Source: Cepaea nemoralis (lineage: Eukaryota; Mollusca; Gastropoda; Stylommatophora; Helicidae). Taken from it: 64,000 bases of DNA. Position 1 is the first letter of the stretch. Each line of letters begins with the position of its first letter. Below the pieces are notes generated by a model that was not told where the DNA came from, did not search any database, and was given only the letters and a program-made list of their open reading frames with translations. The position numbers and the translations under genes are program-made. This document shows, in pieces, positions 1-11,659 of this stretch. Where the stretch lies: assembly GCA_014155875.1 (NCBI GenBank), contig JACEFZ010021730.1, positions 38,250-102,249 of the forward strand. Direction: 5' to 3'.

Positions 1-244
1 ATAGTTATGTAGCCTAGAATTCTTTGATATTTGGACCCATATAGTTTCAATGATTAATCATGTAGTGTTGCTTTACAGTGAGATATATTACAAATTTATA
101 GCTCTTTTGTGTATGTACATGGAAATTTACAGTGTAAAGCATGTTAACTTAGCAGGGTTTTTTTTTAGTTGCTTTGAAATAACTTGCACAGATTGCTAGC
201 TAAATACTCTCTTTACTTGAGCTAGTGTGGCTTTTTTTAATCAT

Positions 245-825
245 GCCTTAACAACGATATCAGTTTATGTTTCATGAGCAGGCTTGCCAGTATAGTTTAT
301 TACATACTTGATAGGAGACCAGTTTATATTTCATGGGTGAGACTTGATTTGCCAGCATCTATTGGATACATACTTTATAGAGACTAGTTTATATTTCATG
401 GGTAGACTTGCCTTCATAGTTTGTTACATACTTGATAGATATCCATTGATATTTCATGGGTAGACTTGCCTTCATAGTTTTTACATACTTGATAGATATC
501 CATTGATGTTTCATGGGTAGACTTGCCTTCATAGTTTGTTACATACTTGATAGATATCCATTGATGTTTCATGGGTAGACTTGCCTTCATAGTTTGTTAC
601 ATACTTGATAGATCATATCATCTGGTGTTTCATGGGTAGACTTGCCTTCATAGTTTGTTACATACTTGATAGATATCCATTGATGTTTCATGGGTAGACT
701 TGCCTTCATAGTTTGTTACATACTTAATAGATATCAGCTGGTGTTCAAGGGTAGACTTGCTTTCATAGTTTGTTACATACATGATAGATCATATCATCTG
801 GTGTTTCATGGTTAGATGCATATTT
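245..825 (+). repeat. 58-bp minisatellite
   Basis: About nine units of GATATCCATTGATGTTTCAT, GGGTAGACTTGCCTTCATAG, TTTGTTACATACTTGATA, diverging at both ends. Confidence 0.92.
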
Positions 826-1253
826 ATATACTGCAGGCAATAACATTAAGTGCACTTCTACCCAGAGGCTTGATAAAACACAAGCCTTAGTGAACCGCCA
901 TTACAGCTTTCAAAAACTGTATAAACATAAACCAGGGGGGGATAATTAAAGTCAAGGACAAATGTTTGTATCAATGAGGGTGAGGTAGGCTGGAAAACAA
1001 AAAACAAGAAGTATATTAATTACACTTTAAAACTGGCATCCAGGATCCATGATGTAACATGTGATATATAAAGATACATCTGATATCTGAATATTGTAAG
1101 AAATAAGGTTAGTACAAATTGACTATTGTGATGGAAATATGGTGTCCTGTGTGCCTGTGACATACAGCGATATTAGTAAAATATTTTCACTACATTGATC
1201 ATTTTAACTGCTTTATGTAAATCTGTCTGCATTATGCATTTGCAACTTTAATG

Positions 1254-1403
1254 ACTGTCTGAGTTGGAAGAGAGTTTAGTGGCAACTGTTACAGTGACAA
1301 TTGTATAGAACAAAAAGAGGTACAGTAATAACCTGTCTGAGTTGGAAGAGAGTTTAGTGGCAACTATGTTACAGTGACAATTGTGTAGAACAGAAAGAGT
1401 TAA
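1254..1403 (+). repeat. Two-copy direct repeat (about 80 bp)
   Basis: CTGAGTTGGAAGAGAGTTTA and ACAGTGACAATTGT occur twice, 80 bp apart, with two small indels. Confidence 0.9.
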
Positions 1404-1420
1404 CTGATTCTCTGCCGCAG

Positions 1421-1482
1421 ACCGATAGGTCGGTTCCATGGACCTATTTTGACACCCACGAACCGACCTGTCGGTTCGGTAT
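1421..1482. repeat. Inverted repeat ACCGATAGGTCGGTTC / GAACCGACCTGTCGGTTCGG
   Basis: A GC-rich palindromic pair about 22 bp apart in AT-rich DNA, with TTAA at 1410-1413. It resembles a transposon end, but no partner end or transposase is seen. Confidence 0.6.
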
Positions 1483-1483
1483 A

Positions 1484-2484
1484 TATAGTGCGTTTATTGA
1501 TCAATTTCTCCTTTTTAGTCCACAATGTTTAGTGTCCCATTGAATTAAACTTTACAACGAAAGATTTCGCTTCTGCCCATGTGCAAGAGCATGCTAGGCC
1601 CCGTTTCTTGTTTAGGAGAAATTGAGTTTGGTTTGAGTCAAAATAATTGTTGTGATTCGAAATTCGAAGTGACAATACCTTCTGGTTCTGGACCTCATAT
1701 ATTTTAATAAAATTACTGTCTTAAACAATTTTATACTATATTTATTGTGATGTAAACGACAGTAGTCAGTTAATTTATAAGACGGTCATAATTTCAAAAG
1801 AAATCTAACAGTGAAAGTTCCTCATATTATGATGGAAAATGCCGACTTATGCTTGCGCAAATAGGCCACACTTGTGCCACTAAATTTGCTTTGCCTATCA
1901 CAAAGTATTTAAAGAGTATTTAAATAATTAAATTTAGAAGAATAATAATTATAACTAAATAGAAAATAGTGTTTATTTTGTTTCTCAGTACTCTACTCCT
2001 CAGTAATCTGCCTGGTGTCTTCCTGACATTTTCCATTTTGTGTGAACATTATGTGCTTCAAAATAATATGTTTTAATTATGTTTTATTGGTGTTATGGTG
2101 CAGTTCTTGTGATATTATTGAAAACAAGTGGTGTATGTAACAATATTCAACAAATTTAACTGGATTAGCTGCTGTGGATACAAAATAAAGCCTTGGTACG
2201 TGAAATTTTAAAATATTTTTTACCTTTATAATTTCAATTGTTATTACAAAACCTCTCATTATTGTCATAATATTTCTAACCTATTAATTAATTATTAACA
2301 CAGTCATGTTCCCCGTGCAATCCTCTTTAATTTGATATGTAATGCAATATATCTGCTACCTTTTTAACCATTTTAAAAGTATTAATGTGACACATCCTTA
2401 CTTCAAATTTTCTGCCTTGAATTTCTGTTTGGTCAGGGCCACTTTTTTGTTTGGCAGGCAATCAGAAGTAATAACTACTTGTTA
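1484..2484. other. AT-rich sequence without recognisable features
   Basis: No ORF beyond chance, and no tandem, SINE or LINE match seen. Confidence 0.5.
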
Positions 2485-2762
2485 TTTTGTTTTTCACTCG
2501 CTTTGAACTCAAGCAAAGTCCACACGTGCTACTACTTCTAGTTCACTGGATTGATTTTTGCTTGTGGATTAGCTTTCCCTATTACCAGTGTCCCTCATCA
2601 TCAGGCAAACTTACTCCGACTTCTGAGGTACTTGTAATTTACATCCCATGTCAAGGATGAGAAGTCAAAATTTTAGTCCAACTAAACCAGTGTAGGAGTT
2701 GAACCCACTACCTCAACATCAGCATAACTAATAAAATGTAGCTTCATGTGACAGCCGTCTGC
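2485..2762 (-). mobile_element. SINE4 copy
   Basis: Reverse orientation: CTCGCTTTGAACTCAAGC, ACTCCGACTTCTGAGGTACT, GGAGTTGAACCCACTACC (B-box region). Confidence 0.74.
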
Positions 2763-2954
2763 ACAGAATGAGTTAGATGTTTCAGAATTTAGGATTTATG
2801 CTGTAACTTCAAAGTCTGTAATTTTTCATCATGAAAGTCATAATCCTTTAGACTTATTCAGATTTTGTGCTGTCATGAGTTAGCATTAAAAGTTCTGCGT
2901 TAGATATTGTTTCTGTAAAGGTGTGTTTCAGATTATGAGGTTGCCATTTTCACA

Positions 2955-3110
2955 TCTTCTTCTTCTTCTTCTTCTTCTTCTTCTTCTTCTTCTTCTTCTT
3001 CTTCTTCTTCTTCTTCTTCTTCTTGGTTTATCCTGAGAAGGATCTTGTTACATTGTCTGTCTGTAGCACAGCTGTGAAATATGCCAAAACGCCTGACTTC
3101 GAAAATATTT
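2955..3110 (-). repeat. (TTC)n run with SINE5-like remnant
   Basis: About 23 TTC/CTT triplets (2957-3024), then GGTTTATCCTGAGAAGG, GCACAGCTGTGAAATATG and CGCCTGACTTCG, a weak match to SINE5. The run is probably the expanded SINE tail. Confidence 0.6.
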
Positions 3111-3274
3111 ATTTTATTTTGAGTAGCTTCCCTACATCTTTACACATACCATAAATATTATTCTGTGGGTAGGTTATTTTTAATGTTAACAGGGCAGTGG
3201 CAAATGTAATCCTCCTCCTTCATCAGCCCTTGAGATTCGTAGTGGAATGAATTCCACATCACTTGTATTATTTG

Positions 3275-3560
3275 GGGTCCATAGAGGTAGGGGAAAGAAT
3301 TTGACGCTCTAGACAACATAAAAATTTAGAGCTATAGTTACCTACAGGGATTCGAACCTGTCACCTCTAAATGATGACGGCGCCTTGCTGCAGGTACAAG
3401 TGAACTTTACTGCATGACCAACTAAGTACACTTGTTCCTGCAATGAGGTACTGTCATCATTTGGAAGTGATAGGTTCGAATCCCGGTAGGTAACTATAAC
3501 TTTCAGTTTTTATGATGTCTAGTGTGTCCTCTAGTCTCTAATTCTTTCCCTTACTTCTGT
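3275..3560. repeat. Head-to-head inverted pair of a tRNA-like repeat
   Basis: The left arm (about 3275-3402) and right arm (about 3429-3560) are inverted copies with a 26-bp centre. Each holds the B-box GGTTCGAATCCC and the GTAGGTAACTATA block. The transcript or single strand could form a long hairpin. Confidence 0.82.
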
Positions 3561-3727
3561 GAGCACCAAACAATATATGGTGTTTATTTATCAACTGTCT
3601 TAGTGGCCTCACAGGGTTCCCCCAATTGATATTTATAGTTGAGTAAAGACCCACAACCATGCCGAGCATATTTAGGTCAGTTCATGGTTAGTTGGATTTG
3701 GGCAGATTTTATTGTCTGTGGTGTGAG

Positions 3728-3866
3728 ATAGGCTGTCTCACACCAACCCTCTTTAATCACCTGTTACAACATGCTGAGAAGGTATACAGTGTTCGGGGCT
3801 GTCTCACACCAACCCTCTTTAATCACCTGTTACAACATGCTGAGAAGGGATACAGTGTTTGTGTTT
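3728..3866 (+). repeat. Two-copy 69-bp direct duplication
   Basis: GGCTGTCTCACACCAACCCT through ACATGCTGAGAAGG and ATACAGTGTT is repeated head to tail almost perfectly. Confidence 0.93.
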
Positions 3867-3899
3867 GTTACTTTCCCCTAGGGGGTGGGGTGTGTATGA

Positions 3900-3925
3900 G
3901 GGGGGGGGGGGGGGGGGGGGGGGGG
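3900..3925 (+). repeat. Poly(G) run of 26
   Basis: Uninterrupted G run after GGGGGTGGGGTGTGTATGA. The exact length in an assembly is doubtful. Confidence 0.9.
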
Positions 3926-4016
3926 CTGATAATACAAAGAGCAATTTCAGCCTGTTGTTTGCAATTTCAAACTGGCAAGGGATATTTCATTTTTGCAGTA
4001 AATAAAGTATTTTTAA

Positions 4017-5525
4017 AAACAACAAAGATTCATCTAAAAGAACACCCCCTGAAACAAGTAAAGAGCCTCAAGTACTTAGGAAGTATAATATCATCAAATG
4101 GAAAATCAGAAGACGAGATCGAAAATAAATGCAATAAGGCAAACCAACTCATTGGTCAAATGGCACCAATACTAAATAACAAACATATATCAGAAGATAC
4201 AGATTATGTCATAAGGTGCACATGGGGTACCATCAGTCTTTATTGACGACGCTGAACTAGAGATGGTAGACCATTTTACATATCTAGGATCAGTGGTAAA
4301 TAGCAAATTATCCCTAGATCAGGAAATCAACATCCGGATTGGTAAGGCAGCAACAACAATGAACAGGTTAAGAAAAAGAGTCTGGGAGAACAGGAAGCTT
4401 ACTGTCAAAACAAAAGTCCTTGTTCATCAAGCCTGTGCCCTTAGTACTCTTCTTTATGGCAGTGAAACCTGGACAATTTACTCACACCAAGAGAAACGTT
4501 TAAACCGCTTTCATATGCTGTGTCTGTGAAGAATTCTTGATATTAAGTGACAAGACAAAATCACAAATATTGAAGTATTGAAAGGATCAGGGTGTGTGAC
4601 GGTTTATTCCATACTCAGTCTTCATAGACTTAAATGGATAGGATATCTTAGAAGGATGGATGATGGTAGAATACCAAAGGACATCTTTTTTGGTGAATTA
4701 CAGATCGGTAAGAGATCTCAGGGTCGGCCTCTACTACGATACAAAGATGTGTGTAAGCGGGACACGATTGATGCAGGCATTGATAATGCCCAGTGGGAGC
4801 AAGTCGCCGCTGAATGTGTTGCATGGAGGGCAAAGATCAGGAATGGAATAAAGACAAAGGAGAAAATTATTGCAGATAAGTCACACACCGAGCGTGTGAG
4901 ACGTAAGATGGTACATGATGGTGGAAATGACCACGTGTTCACATGCACCCACTGTGAACGGACATTTACAGCGCAACTTGGCCTTATCAGTCACATTCGC
5001 TACCGTCATAGGTAAAAGTTATTATGCTTTTTTAAAGCACAAACTATCGTCTGTCAAGACGGCAAGGTGCTAATGAATCAGAAGATACTAAAACAGCACT
5101 CAACAACACAATCTTCTTGCCAACTCTATGTTTACAAATGCCAAACCTGGACAGTGACAGAAAAAGGCATAAGAAAAATTACAGCAATGGAAAGTAAGAT
5201 TCCTGAGGTGAACACTCAATGTATTAAGAAGAGAGAAAATTAGAAATTATGAAATCAGGACTAAAATGGGGGTTGTAGCAGTGCTAGATTTTATTAGAAA
5301 ACTGCAAGTTAAATGGTTCAGCTATATAACTAGGCTACCAACTAACAGTAGACCATAACAAGCAATGATGTACAGACTAAACGAAACAAAAATAAGAGGC
5401 CGACCATGTAAACGGTGGACAGAGGGAATACCAGAGTCCATGGGAATCTCGATATATGAAACCCATAAATGGACACTCTCCCACTGTTTATGCTTCACCT
5501 CGACACATCAAGGTACAAGAGATTA
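4017..5525 (+). mobile_element. LINE A fragment, interrupted by a LINE B insertion
   Basis: The A-type sequence 4017-4200 (HLKEHPLKQVKSLKYLGSI) resumes at 5077 and continues to the A-family 3' end (CACTCTCCCACTG, CTTCACCTCGACAC). The interruption is bounded by a 12-bp duplication, ATCAGAAGATAC, at 4189-4200 and 5077-5088. Confidence 0.85.
4201..5076 (+). mobile_element. LINE B 3' half with C-terminal C2H2 zinc finger
   Basis: The RT thumb-region frame (VDHFTYLGSVVNSKLSLDQE, LLYGSETWTIYS, RLKWIGYLRRMDDGRIPKDI) ends with CTHC, 12 residues, then H-x4-H, a classical C2H2 finger. Two stops break the frame. It is 5'-truncated and inserted into LINE A with a 12-bp target duplication. Confidence 0.86.
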
Positions 5526-5529
5526 TAAA

Positions 5530-6055
5530 CAAGACCTGTTGTTCTTCCTGAAGGCAACAAATCTGAACTATTACCCAGAGATCAGTGGAGTATGTGACAT
5601 CGTCTGGTTGTTTTTCTGAACAACTGTTCTTTACTGGATATCAACTCTGAAACCCTGCCTCCATCCTCTTTTCTCATATACCAGATTGTATTTAGTGAAT
5701 ACTTTACAATTGTACTGTGTGGTAACAGGGTAACAGAATGAGTTAAATTTATTTCCTCCAAAACTGTGTACAGTATGCTGTTTTTTTTTGCACACGTATT
5801 CAGAGTTCATCAGAAAAGTTGCTCATGTTAAAATGTGTTTCCGCTTTGTGATTCTGACTCTCTAGGTAAAGCAGTTATCGTGTGTCTGTGAATGGCTCAA
5901 GAACAGGGAACATTCTAGACAAAGTGGAGTTTAAAAAATACAATTAAATCAGACTTTTTGATCCAATCATCAACAAAATTAAGTTGATCACCGGTGCAGG
6001 TCAGTTACATGTTCTTAGTGTTCCTTTTGTTTGTGACTGGATGTATGAAACATTT
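5530..6055. other. Unassigned sequence
   Basis: No coding or repeat signal recognised between the LINE A 3' end and the 22-bp minisatellite. Confidence 0.4.
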
Positions 6056-6059
6056 GATT

Positions 6060-6145
6060 GAAAAGCATACTTCTTTTTTTGAAAAGCATATTTCTTTCTT
6101 TGAAAAGTATATTTCTTTCTTTGAAAAGTATATTCCTTTCTTTTC
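6060..6145 (+). repeat. 22-bp minisatellite, four units
   Basis: TTGAAAAGCATATTTCTTTC-type units. It makes an artificial KKYTFQR-like reading frame on the minus strand. Confidence 0.88.
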
Positions 6146-6229
6146 TGAGGAACTTTCTGCATGTTACTAACTGTATATTTACAGTTTGTTTTTTGGATAT
6201 TTAGCATTCACTTGAAATCTTGTGACGCG

Positions 6230-6624
6230 TTCATTCTTGTTGCGACATTTTCCTTAAGGACTAGCTTGGACTTTCAGGATTCTGACTTGGATATCTAAAG
6301 ATTTTTCTTCTGACACAGCAGGCCTACCAGATCACGGAGCATCTTCCACATTTCCCTTAGCAAGAAACTTATTCAACAAATTTCTAACCATAATGCATTG
6401 AGGAGGTTGTTTATCAGGAAATCTTGCTATACATCTTTGAACATTATTCTGTGTGTATCGGCCGCATTTTGAAACACTTGTTCAAGCAAATAAATTCTTT
6501 CTTCCATTGATAACACCATTGTGTTTGGAGTGCAAAGAATTACTCCAGCAGACGGCACAGCCATTAGCTTCCTGACGGACTGTGGAGCACATTTTGTTAT
6601 GACGTCATGTACTTCATTTTTCAA
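6230..6624 (-). pseudogene. Degraded mariner-like transposase N-terminus (DUF4817-type HTH)
   Basis: The minus-strand translation gives MEERIYLLEQVF, and in a shifted frame IARFPDKQPPQ, LLNKFLAKGNVED and SGRPAVSEE. This is the helix-turn-helix start of Tc1/mariner-like transposases of the DUF4817 type. There are frameshifts and stops, and the catalytic part is not seen here. A C-terminal piece of the same type lies at 60750-61080. Confidence 0.62.
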
Positions 6625-6672
6625 ATTTGTTCTACATACAAAGTGTAGTGAGACTTTACAAACACGTGGTGT

Positions 6673-6677
<5 letters not shown>

Positions 6678-6740
<63 letters not shown>

Positions 6741-6754
6741 TTATTTATTTATTA
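6678..6754. repeat. (TA)n and (TTTA)n microsatellite
   Basis: About 29 TA dinucleotides followed by TTTA repeats. It is the insertion site of the mariner element: TA-rich sequence flanks both ends of that element. Confidence 0.95.
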
Positions 6755-9605
6755 GGTACGTTCATTTGAAACCCGTTCCAATGGCTTTATTACAAACAAA
6801 AGCATGAAAGAAACATTACCAGGTGTGGTAGAATTAAACAAAGCATTCATTTTGAATAAATTATGCACCATGGGTTGGTCAGAAGAAGTCGCCGTAAACA
6901 TTCAGGCAAGCATCCCATTGCTTAGGTAGGCGGTGAATGCCGTCCGCAAAAAAGGATTGCGGTTGCTTACTGAACCAAGTGTTTACCGCGCTCATTACGT
7001 CATTATGTGTGAAATCGTTGCCTCTTGAGAGCTTTTTTAAGAGGTCAGAACAAATGAAAATCACATGGTGACAAATCAGGACTATAGGCTGGATGTTGCA
7101 GAATTTCCCACTTCTTCCTTGGTAATGCTTCCTGCACAATTTTTGCGACATTGGGCGAGCATTATCATGCAACAAAATCACACCGCGAGAAAGCATGCCG
7201 GGTCGTTTATTCTTGATGGCTTTTTGCAGCTTGTCTAGTGTTTGCAAGCCTCACAGCCCATATCGATCAAGGTCTTCTTCCTGAGAGTCAATGTAGCTTC
7301 AGAAAAGAACGTGGAACTGTTGACATGATTTTCGCTGCAAGGCAGCTGCAAGAGAAATGTCAGGAACAGAACTGCGAAATGTTCTCCACTTTCATTGACC
7401 TTACCAAGGCTTTTGATACAGTCAGCAGAGAAGGACTGTGGAAGATTATGGCTGTCCACGAAAGTTTGTCCAAATAGTGCGGCTATTTCATGATGGCATG
7501 CAGGCAAAGTACAGGAAAATGGTGAACTGTCTGAACCCTTTCCTGTCACCAATGGAGTGAAGCAAGGATGTGTCCTGGCACCAACACTGTTCAGCCTCAT
7601 GTTTTCAGCCATGTTGATGAATGCCTTCGAGAACGACGACATTGGAATAGACATCAATTACCGTATGGATGGAAAGTTATTCAATCTCAGTAGGCTGAAA
7701 GCTAAAACCAAAATTATCAGCGACACCATCAGAGAGCTCCTGTTTGCTGATGATTGCGCTCTATACGCCAACTCAGAGGCGGGCATGCAACATAATGTTT
7801 CAGCTTTCTCACATGCCTGCGCCAACTTTGGGCTCAATATCAACTTGGAGAAGACTGTAGTTATGTACCAGCCAGCTCCAGGGAATAATCACTCTGTGCC
7901 GAATATCAAAGTGAATAATCATAGACTAAGTGTTGTGGACAAATTCACCTATCTTCGCAGCACTGTGTCACAAGCTGCCACAATTGGTGATGAAAGTGAA
8001 TGTAAGAATCTCCAAAGCCAGTGCGGCCTTTTGCAGACTGTACAAGAATGTATAGGACAGAACTGGAATAAGCCTGCAAACAAAGCTAAAAGTCTACAAA
8101 GCGGTTGTATTACCCACACTGCTATATGCTTGTGAAACCTGGACTATTTATCAGCGACACGCTAGGAAATTAAACCACTTCCACACAGTCTGCCTAAGGA
8201 AGCTACTGAAGATTAAATGGCAAGACAAGATTCCAGACACTGAAGTCCTAGAAAGAGCGTCCATGCCCAGTATCCACACTCTACTGATGAAGAATCAGAT
8301 TCGCTGGGCTGGTCACTTGACTCGCATGCCAGATCACAGGCTCCCTAAACGAATTTTTTACAGCGAACTGCGTTGTGGTAAACATTCCCAAGGTGGCCAG
8401 AGGAAACGCTTTAAAGACACTCTGAAAATCTCACTGAATGCTTTTGGAATTCATCATGACACCTGGGAGGCTGCAGCCAGAGACCAAAATTTGTGGCTTG
8501 CATCATTACGCAAGGGAACAATCATATGTGAGGCAACCAGGACTGCAAGAGCTGTGAAGAAAAGGCAGGACAGAAAAACCACTGCAGGAAATCCTCCTCC
8601 AGAAACGTCAAGCATTCTTTGCCCACATTGTCAAAGAACGTTTTGAGCCAAAATAGGCCTTATCAGCCATCTTAGAACCCATGGCTCCATAACTTCAACC
8701 CCACTGGATGAAATGAATGGTCATCATCATTCTTGATGGACAAACAACAGTGTTTGCAAGTAGTGGGTAGAGTTTATGTTGACACCAGGTTCTTTAAAGT
8801 CGGTCAACAATTGCCCTTCATGGTAAAAAAATGTGCTCAGCATAACCTTACTAGCAGAAACCTGTAACTTGAATTTGTTGGCTTTTGGTGATCTAGCATG
8901 CTTCCATTGCATGCTCTCTCTTTTGCTGCTCGGCTCAAAGTGGTGACACCATGATTCATTGCCTGCCACTATGCGGAAGAGAAATCATCACCCTCCACTC
9001 TGTAACGCAGCAAGTGGTTCAAACACCATCCCATGCGTTCCTCTTTTTGGTGGTCGGTCAACATTCGTGGTACCCACTGTGAACACACCTTCCGATATTG
9101 CAGCTTCTTACAATTGACCTTTTGAATTGTACCAATTGACACATCAAATTCTTTCGCTAGCGAACGTATGCTTCAACAACGGTTCATCTGTACTGCTGCA
9201 TCAATTTTGGTGATGGTTTTTCTGTTGCAACAATATGCGCTTGACCCGGCCGTTGAAGATCTGTTGTGAACTGACGTCCTTTCTGAAACATTTGTGCCCA
9301 GTCTGTCACCGTTGTCTTCGACACACATTTGTTACCATACGCTGCCTGCATTATAAGATGAATGTCCACTGGTCGACATATTTCAAATGAATGAAACTGA
9401 ATCACCTCTCCTTGAGCTTCTTTGGATGGATTTTGGATCAATCCGGCCATTTTCTCAACAAAAACAGAACCTATGCATCATGGGACGATAAGCGTGTGCT
9501 CTTTTATTCATTGGTCAGTACTTATCACATGACTATGACATGATCATGTTCAACGTACGCATTTACGCTCGGTGTGGCACGAACGGATTTCAAATGAACG
9601 CCCCT
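6755..9605 (-). mobile_element. Defective mariner element, split by a LINE
   Basis: The terminal inverted repeats CGTTCATTTGAAA(C/T)CCGTTC lie at the two ends next to TA. The minus strand codes a broken mariner transposase: an N-terminal HTH region (9450-9184), a block with NESWCHHFEPSSKRESMQW (8960-8780, where the expected catalytic Asp before ESW is Asn), and after the LINE a C-terminal block with LLHDNARP (second Asp present, 7247-6880). The region of the third Asp is frameshifted, so the element is inactive. Confidence 0.88.
7249..8748 (+). mobile_element. LINE B copy inserted in the mariner element
   Basis: 1.5 kb coding RT: FIDLTKAFDTVSREGLW, KQGCVLAPTLFSLMF, ELLFADDCALYA (catalytic FADD), the thumb, RIFYSELRCGKHSQGGQ and a C-terminal finger CPHC...HLRTH (one stop inside the finger). 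Several frame breaks occur. The 12-bp AGTGTTTGCAAG at 7237-7248 and 8749-8760 is the target duplication. It is 5'-truncated. Confidence 0.9.
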
Positions 9606-9639
9606 TATATATGTGTGTGTGCGTGCGTGCGCATTATTT

Positions 9640-10070
9640 ATTTTATCTGATTACCAATTAAATCCACCAGTTAAGTTTATCTGTCTTGCATATTCAACTA
9701 AATAAACAATCTGAGAAACAACAGTAAGAATTGAGGATACTTCTAATGTGCAGTATTGGTGTGAAATGTTTTTTAAAATGATGAGCAGCAATGGAAAATT
9801 GTGTCCTTTTTTATTCTTCTGCCCTTCATTTCCCAATGGAACATAAACCCTCAACCAACTAATGCCAAGCCCTTTGTAAATATGTTTGTGATTGGTTGGT
9901 TTTTGGAAGTAAAGATTTCAGCGGGGTGAGTTAGCCAATCTCCTTAAGTCAGCTCTTGCTTGGTAGGTTACATTGTTACGATTCTTTGCTACCCTTATAA
10001 GCCCCAGTACCACAAGCGTGAATTATGTCCTGCTAGATATTTAATCTAGATCTAATGCTAGATCTATTAG
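9640..10070. other. Unassigned sequence
   Basis: Nothing recognised between the mariner element and the AT-rich array. Confidence 0.4.
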
Positions 10071-10074
10071 TGTG

Positions 10075-10505
10075 TAACTAAAATCTGTTAATGTATAACT
10101 AAAATATGTTAATGTATAACTAAAATATGTTAATATATGACTAAAATATGTTAATGTATAACTAAAATATGTTAATATATAACTAAAATATGTTAATGTA
10201 TAAATAACTAAAATATGTTAATGTATGACTAAAATATGTTAATGTATAACTAAAATATGTTATTGTATAACTAAAATATGTTAATGTATAAATAACTAAA
10301 ATAATGTTAATGTATGACTAAAATATGTTAATGTATAAATAACTAAAATATGTTAATGTATGACTAAAATATGTTAATGTATAAATAACTAAAATATGTT
10401 AATGTATGACTAAAATATGTTAATGTATAACTAAAATATGTTAATGTATAACTAAAATATGTTAATGTATAGCTAAATTTTGTTAATAGTATAACTAAAA
10501 TATGT
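10075..10505 (+). repeat. AT-rich minisatellite (20-25 bp units)
   Basis: About 20 units of AACTAAAATATGTTAATGTA with occasional TAAAT additions. Related units recur at 11300-11345 and 13172-13228, so one array appears split by insertions. Confidence 0.92.
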
Positions 10506-10519
10506 GGGGAAAAGATATA

Positions 10520-11090
10520 TTATTTTTTTTTTTGTGTGCCTTAGGCAAATCTTCTCTGTGCAGGCGCACTTCTGGGCCAATGCATTTCTATCTAGCAGTG
10601 ATGTGATCTTATCAGTGTAGACATCTCTGTTATTATATTTGGTTATGGTTAGGCTCTTCCACTCTGTACAGTCCATAACGACTAACTATTTAGAACATAA
10701 CTCAATATTTCCTTAAGAACACAACATTGGTGTGGTTTTTAATTATTCTATTGTCCTCTACATATTGTACAATTCACATCATCATTTATATGAACATATT
10801 TGTCAATCTTACACAATACATAGAGTCTCGACATTTTATATTATCTACTAATATGATAGCGGCACAATCTATGGCCATCGCTGCTTGAAATCGGAATCAG
10901 GTCCACACTCAACCGTGGCTCAAACCTCACTGATGCTTCGTTCTTTCACAGAGCGTTCTGAGCACTTTTCACGCTCTTGTGACCAGCACTCATGGTGGGC
11001 TACTTTGCACGGCCTCCTCGTACAGACCACACTTTTCCTTCTGAACACTGTCATGACCTATGACCCATCTAAGTCAGGTTTTAGTAATAA
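10520..11090. other. Unassigned segment within the split array
   Basis: Mixed-composition DNA with no ORF, SINE or LINE match that I can see. The part from about 10,860 to 11,085 is GC-richer and may be a fragment of an unrecognised element. Confidence 0.4.
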
Positions 11091-11099
11091 CTAAAATCT

Positions 11100-11297
11100 G
11101 TTGCTTGCGTTCGCTGGCTGTGAACTCCAGCGCGAAGTCCTGTATGTGGGATGAAGACATCCTGTTGTCCAACATCAGTGTGATGTCATACAGGACCTGA
11201 GATTTGCGAGAGTATCTGTTGTCCCATGTCTGGCTTATTGGTGTGCAGACTGGTGGTTCCTCACCGTGCAGGCAGATGCTCTCCGACTTCAGAAGAA
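11100..11297 (-). mobile_element. Internal fragment of LINE G inside a tandem array
   Basis: Closely matches 31685-31875 (shared GCTGGCTGTGAACTCCAGCG, CATCCTGTTGTCCAACATCA and GACTGGTGGTTCCTC), although neither LINE end is present. The array unit AACTAAAATCTGTT lies on both sides. Confidence 0.82.
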
Positions 11298-11299
11298 CT

Positions 11300-11345
11300 A
11301 AAATCTGTTAATAGCTTAACTAAAATCTGTTAATAGCTTAACTAA
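11300..11345 (+). repeat. Continuation of the AACTAAAATCTGTTAATAGC array
   Basis: Two to three units between the LINE G fragment and a small LINE fragment. Confidence 0.85.
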
Positions 11346-11364
11346 AATGTCTTTTCTCTGGATC

Positions 11365-11475
11365 ATTTAGGGCAAAAGAAATACAGGAGACCTAAAAGCA
11401 TATTAAGAGAATAAGAGACAGAGATGTATGATATGGGGAGGACATGAAGGAAGCTGCAGGAGATAGCAATTTAAT
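11365..11475 (+). mobile_element. Small LINE C-terminal fragment
   Basis: Translates with gaps as RRPKSILRE, MYDMGRTWKEAAGD, resembling the C-terminal RGRPKTTWRR...MGLTW region of RT-type LINEs. No more can be assigned. Confidence 0.5.
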
Positions 11476-11659
11476 TGAATTGAATTGAAATTTATTTTAA
11501 AAGGGTTACAAAATGGGCATGTAGGCCCGTCTCACAATCTGCCTTTCCAATCACTCATCTTTCATTCATCAACAGTGCATGATACATTCACATAGGAAAA
11601 AAAAAACATTGTTAAATGAATGTCGTAAGCATAAACAATGCATATCATCATGTTATGTG

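Noticed and set aside
3692..4246. 184-codon + strand frame
   Set aside because: A chance join of a 69-bp duplication, a poly(G) run and a LINE A fragment.
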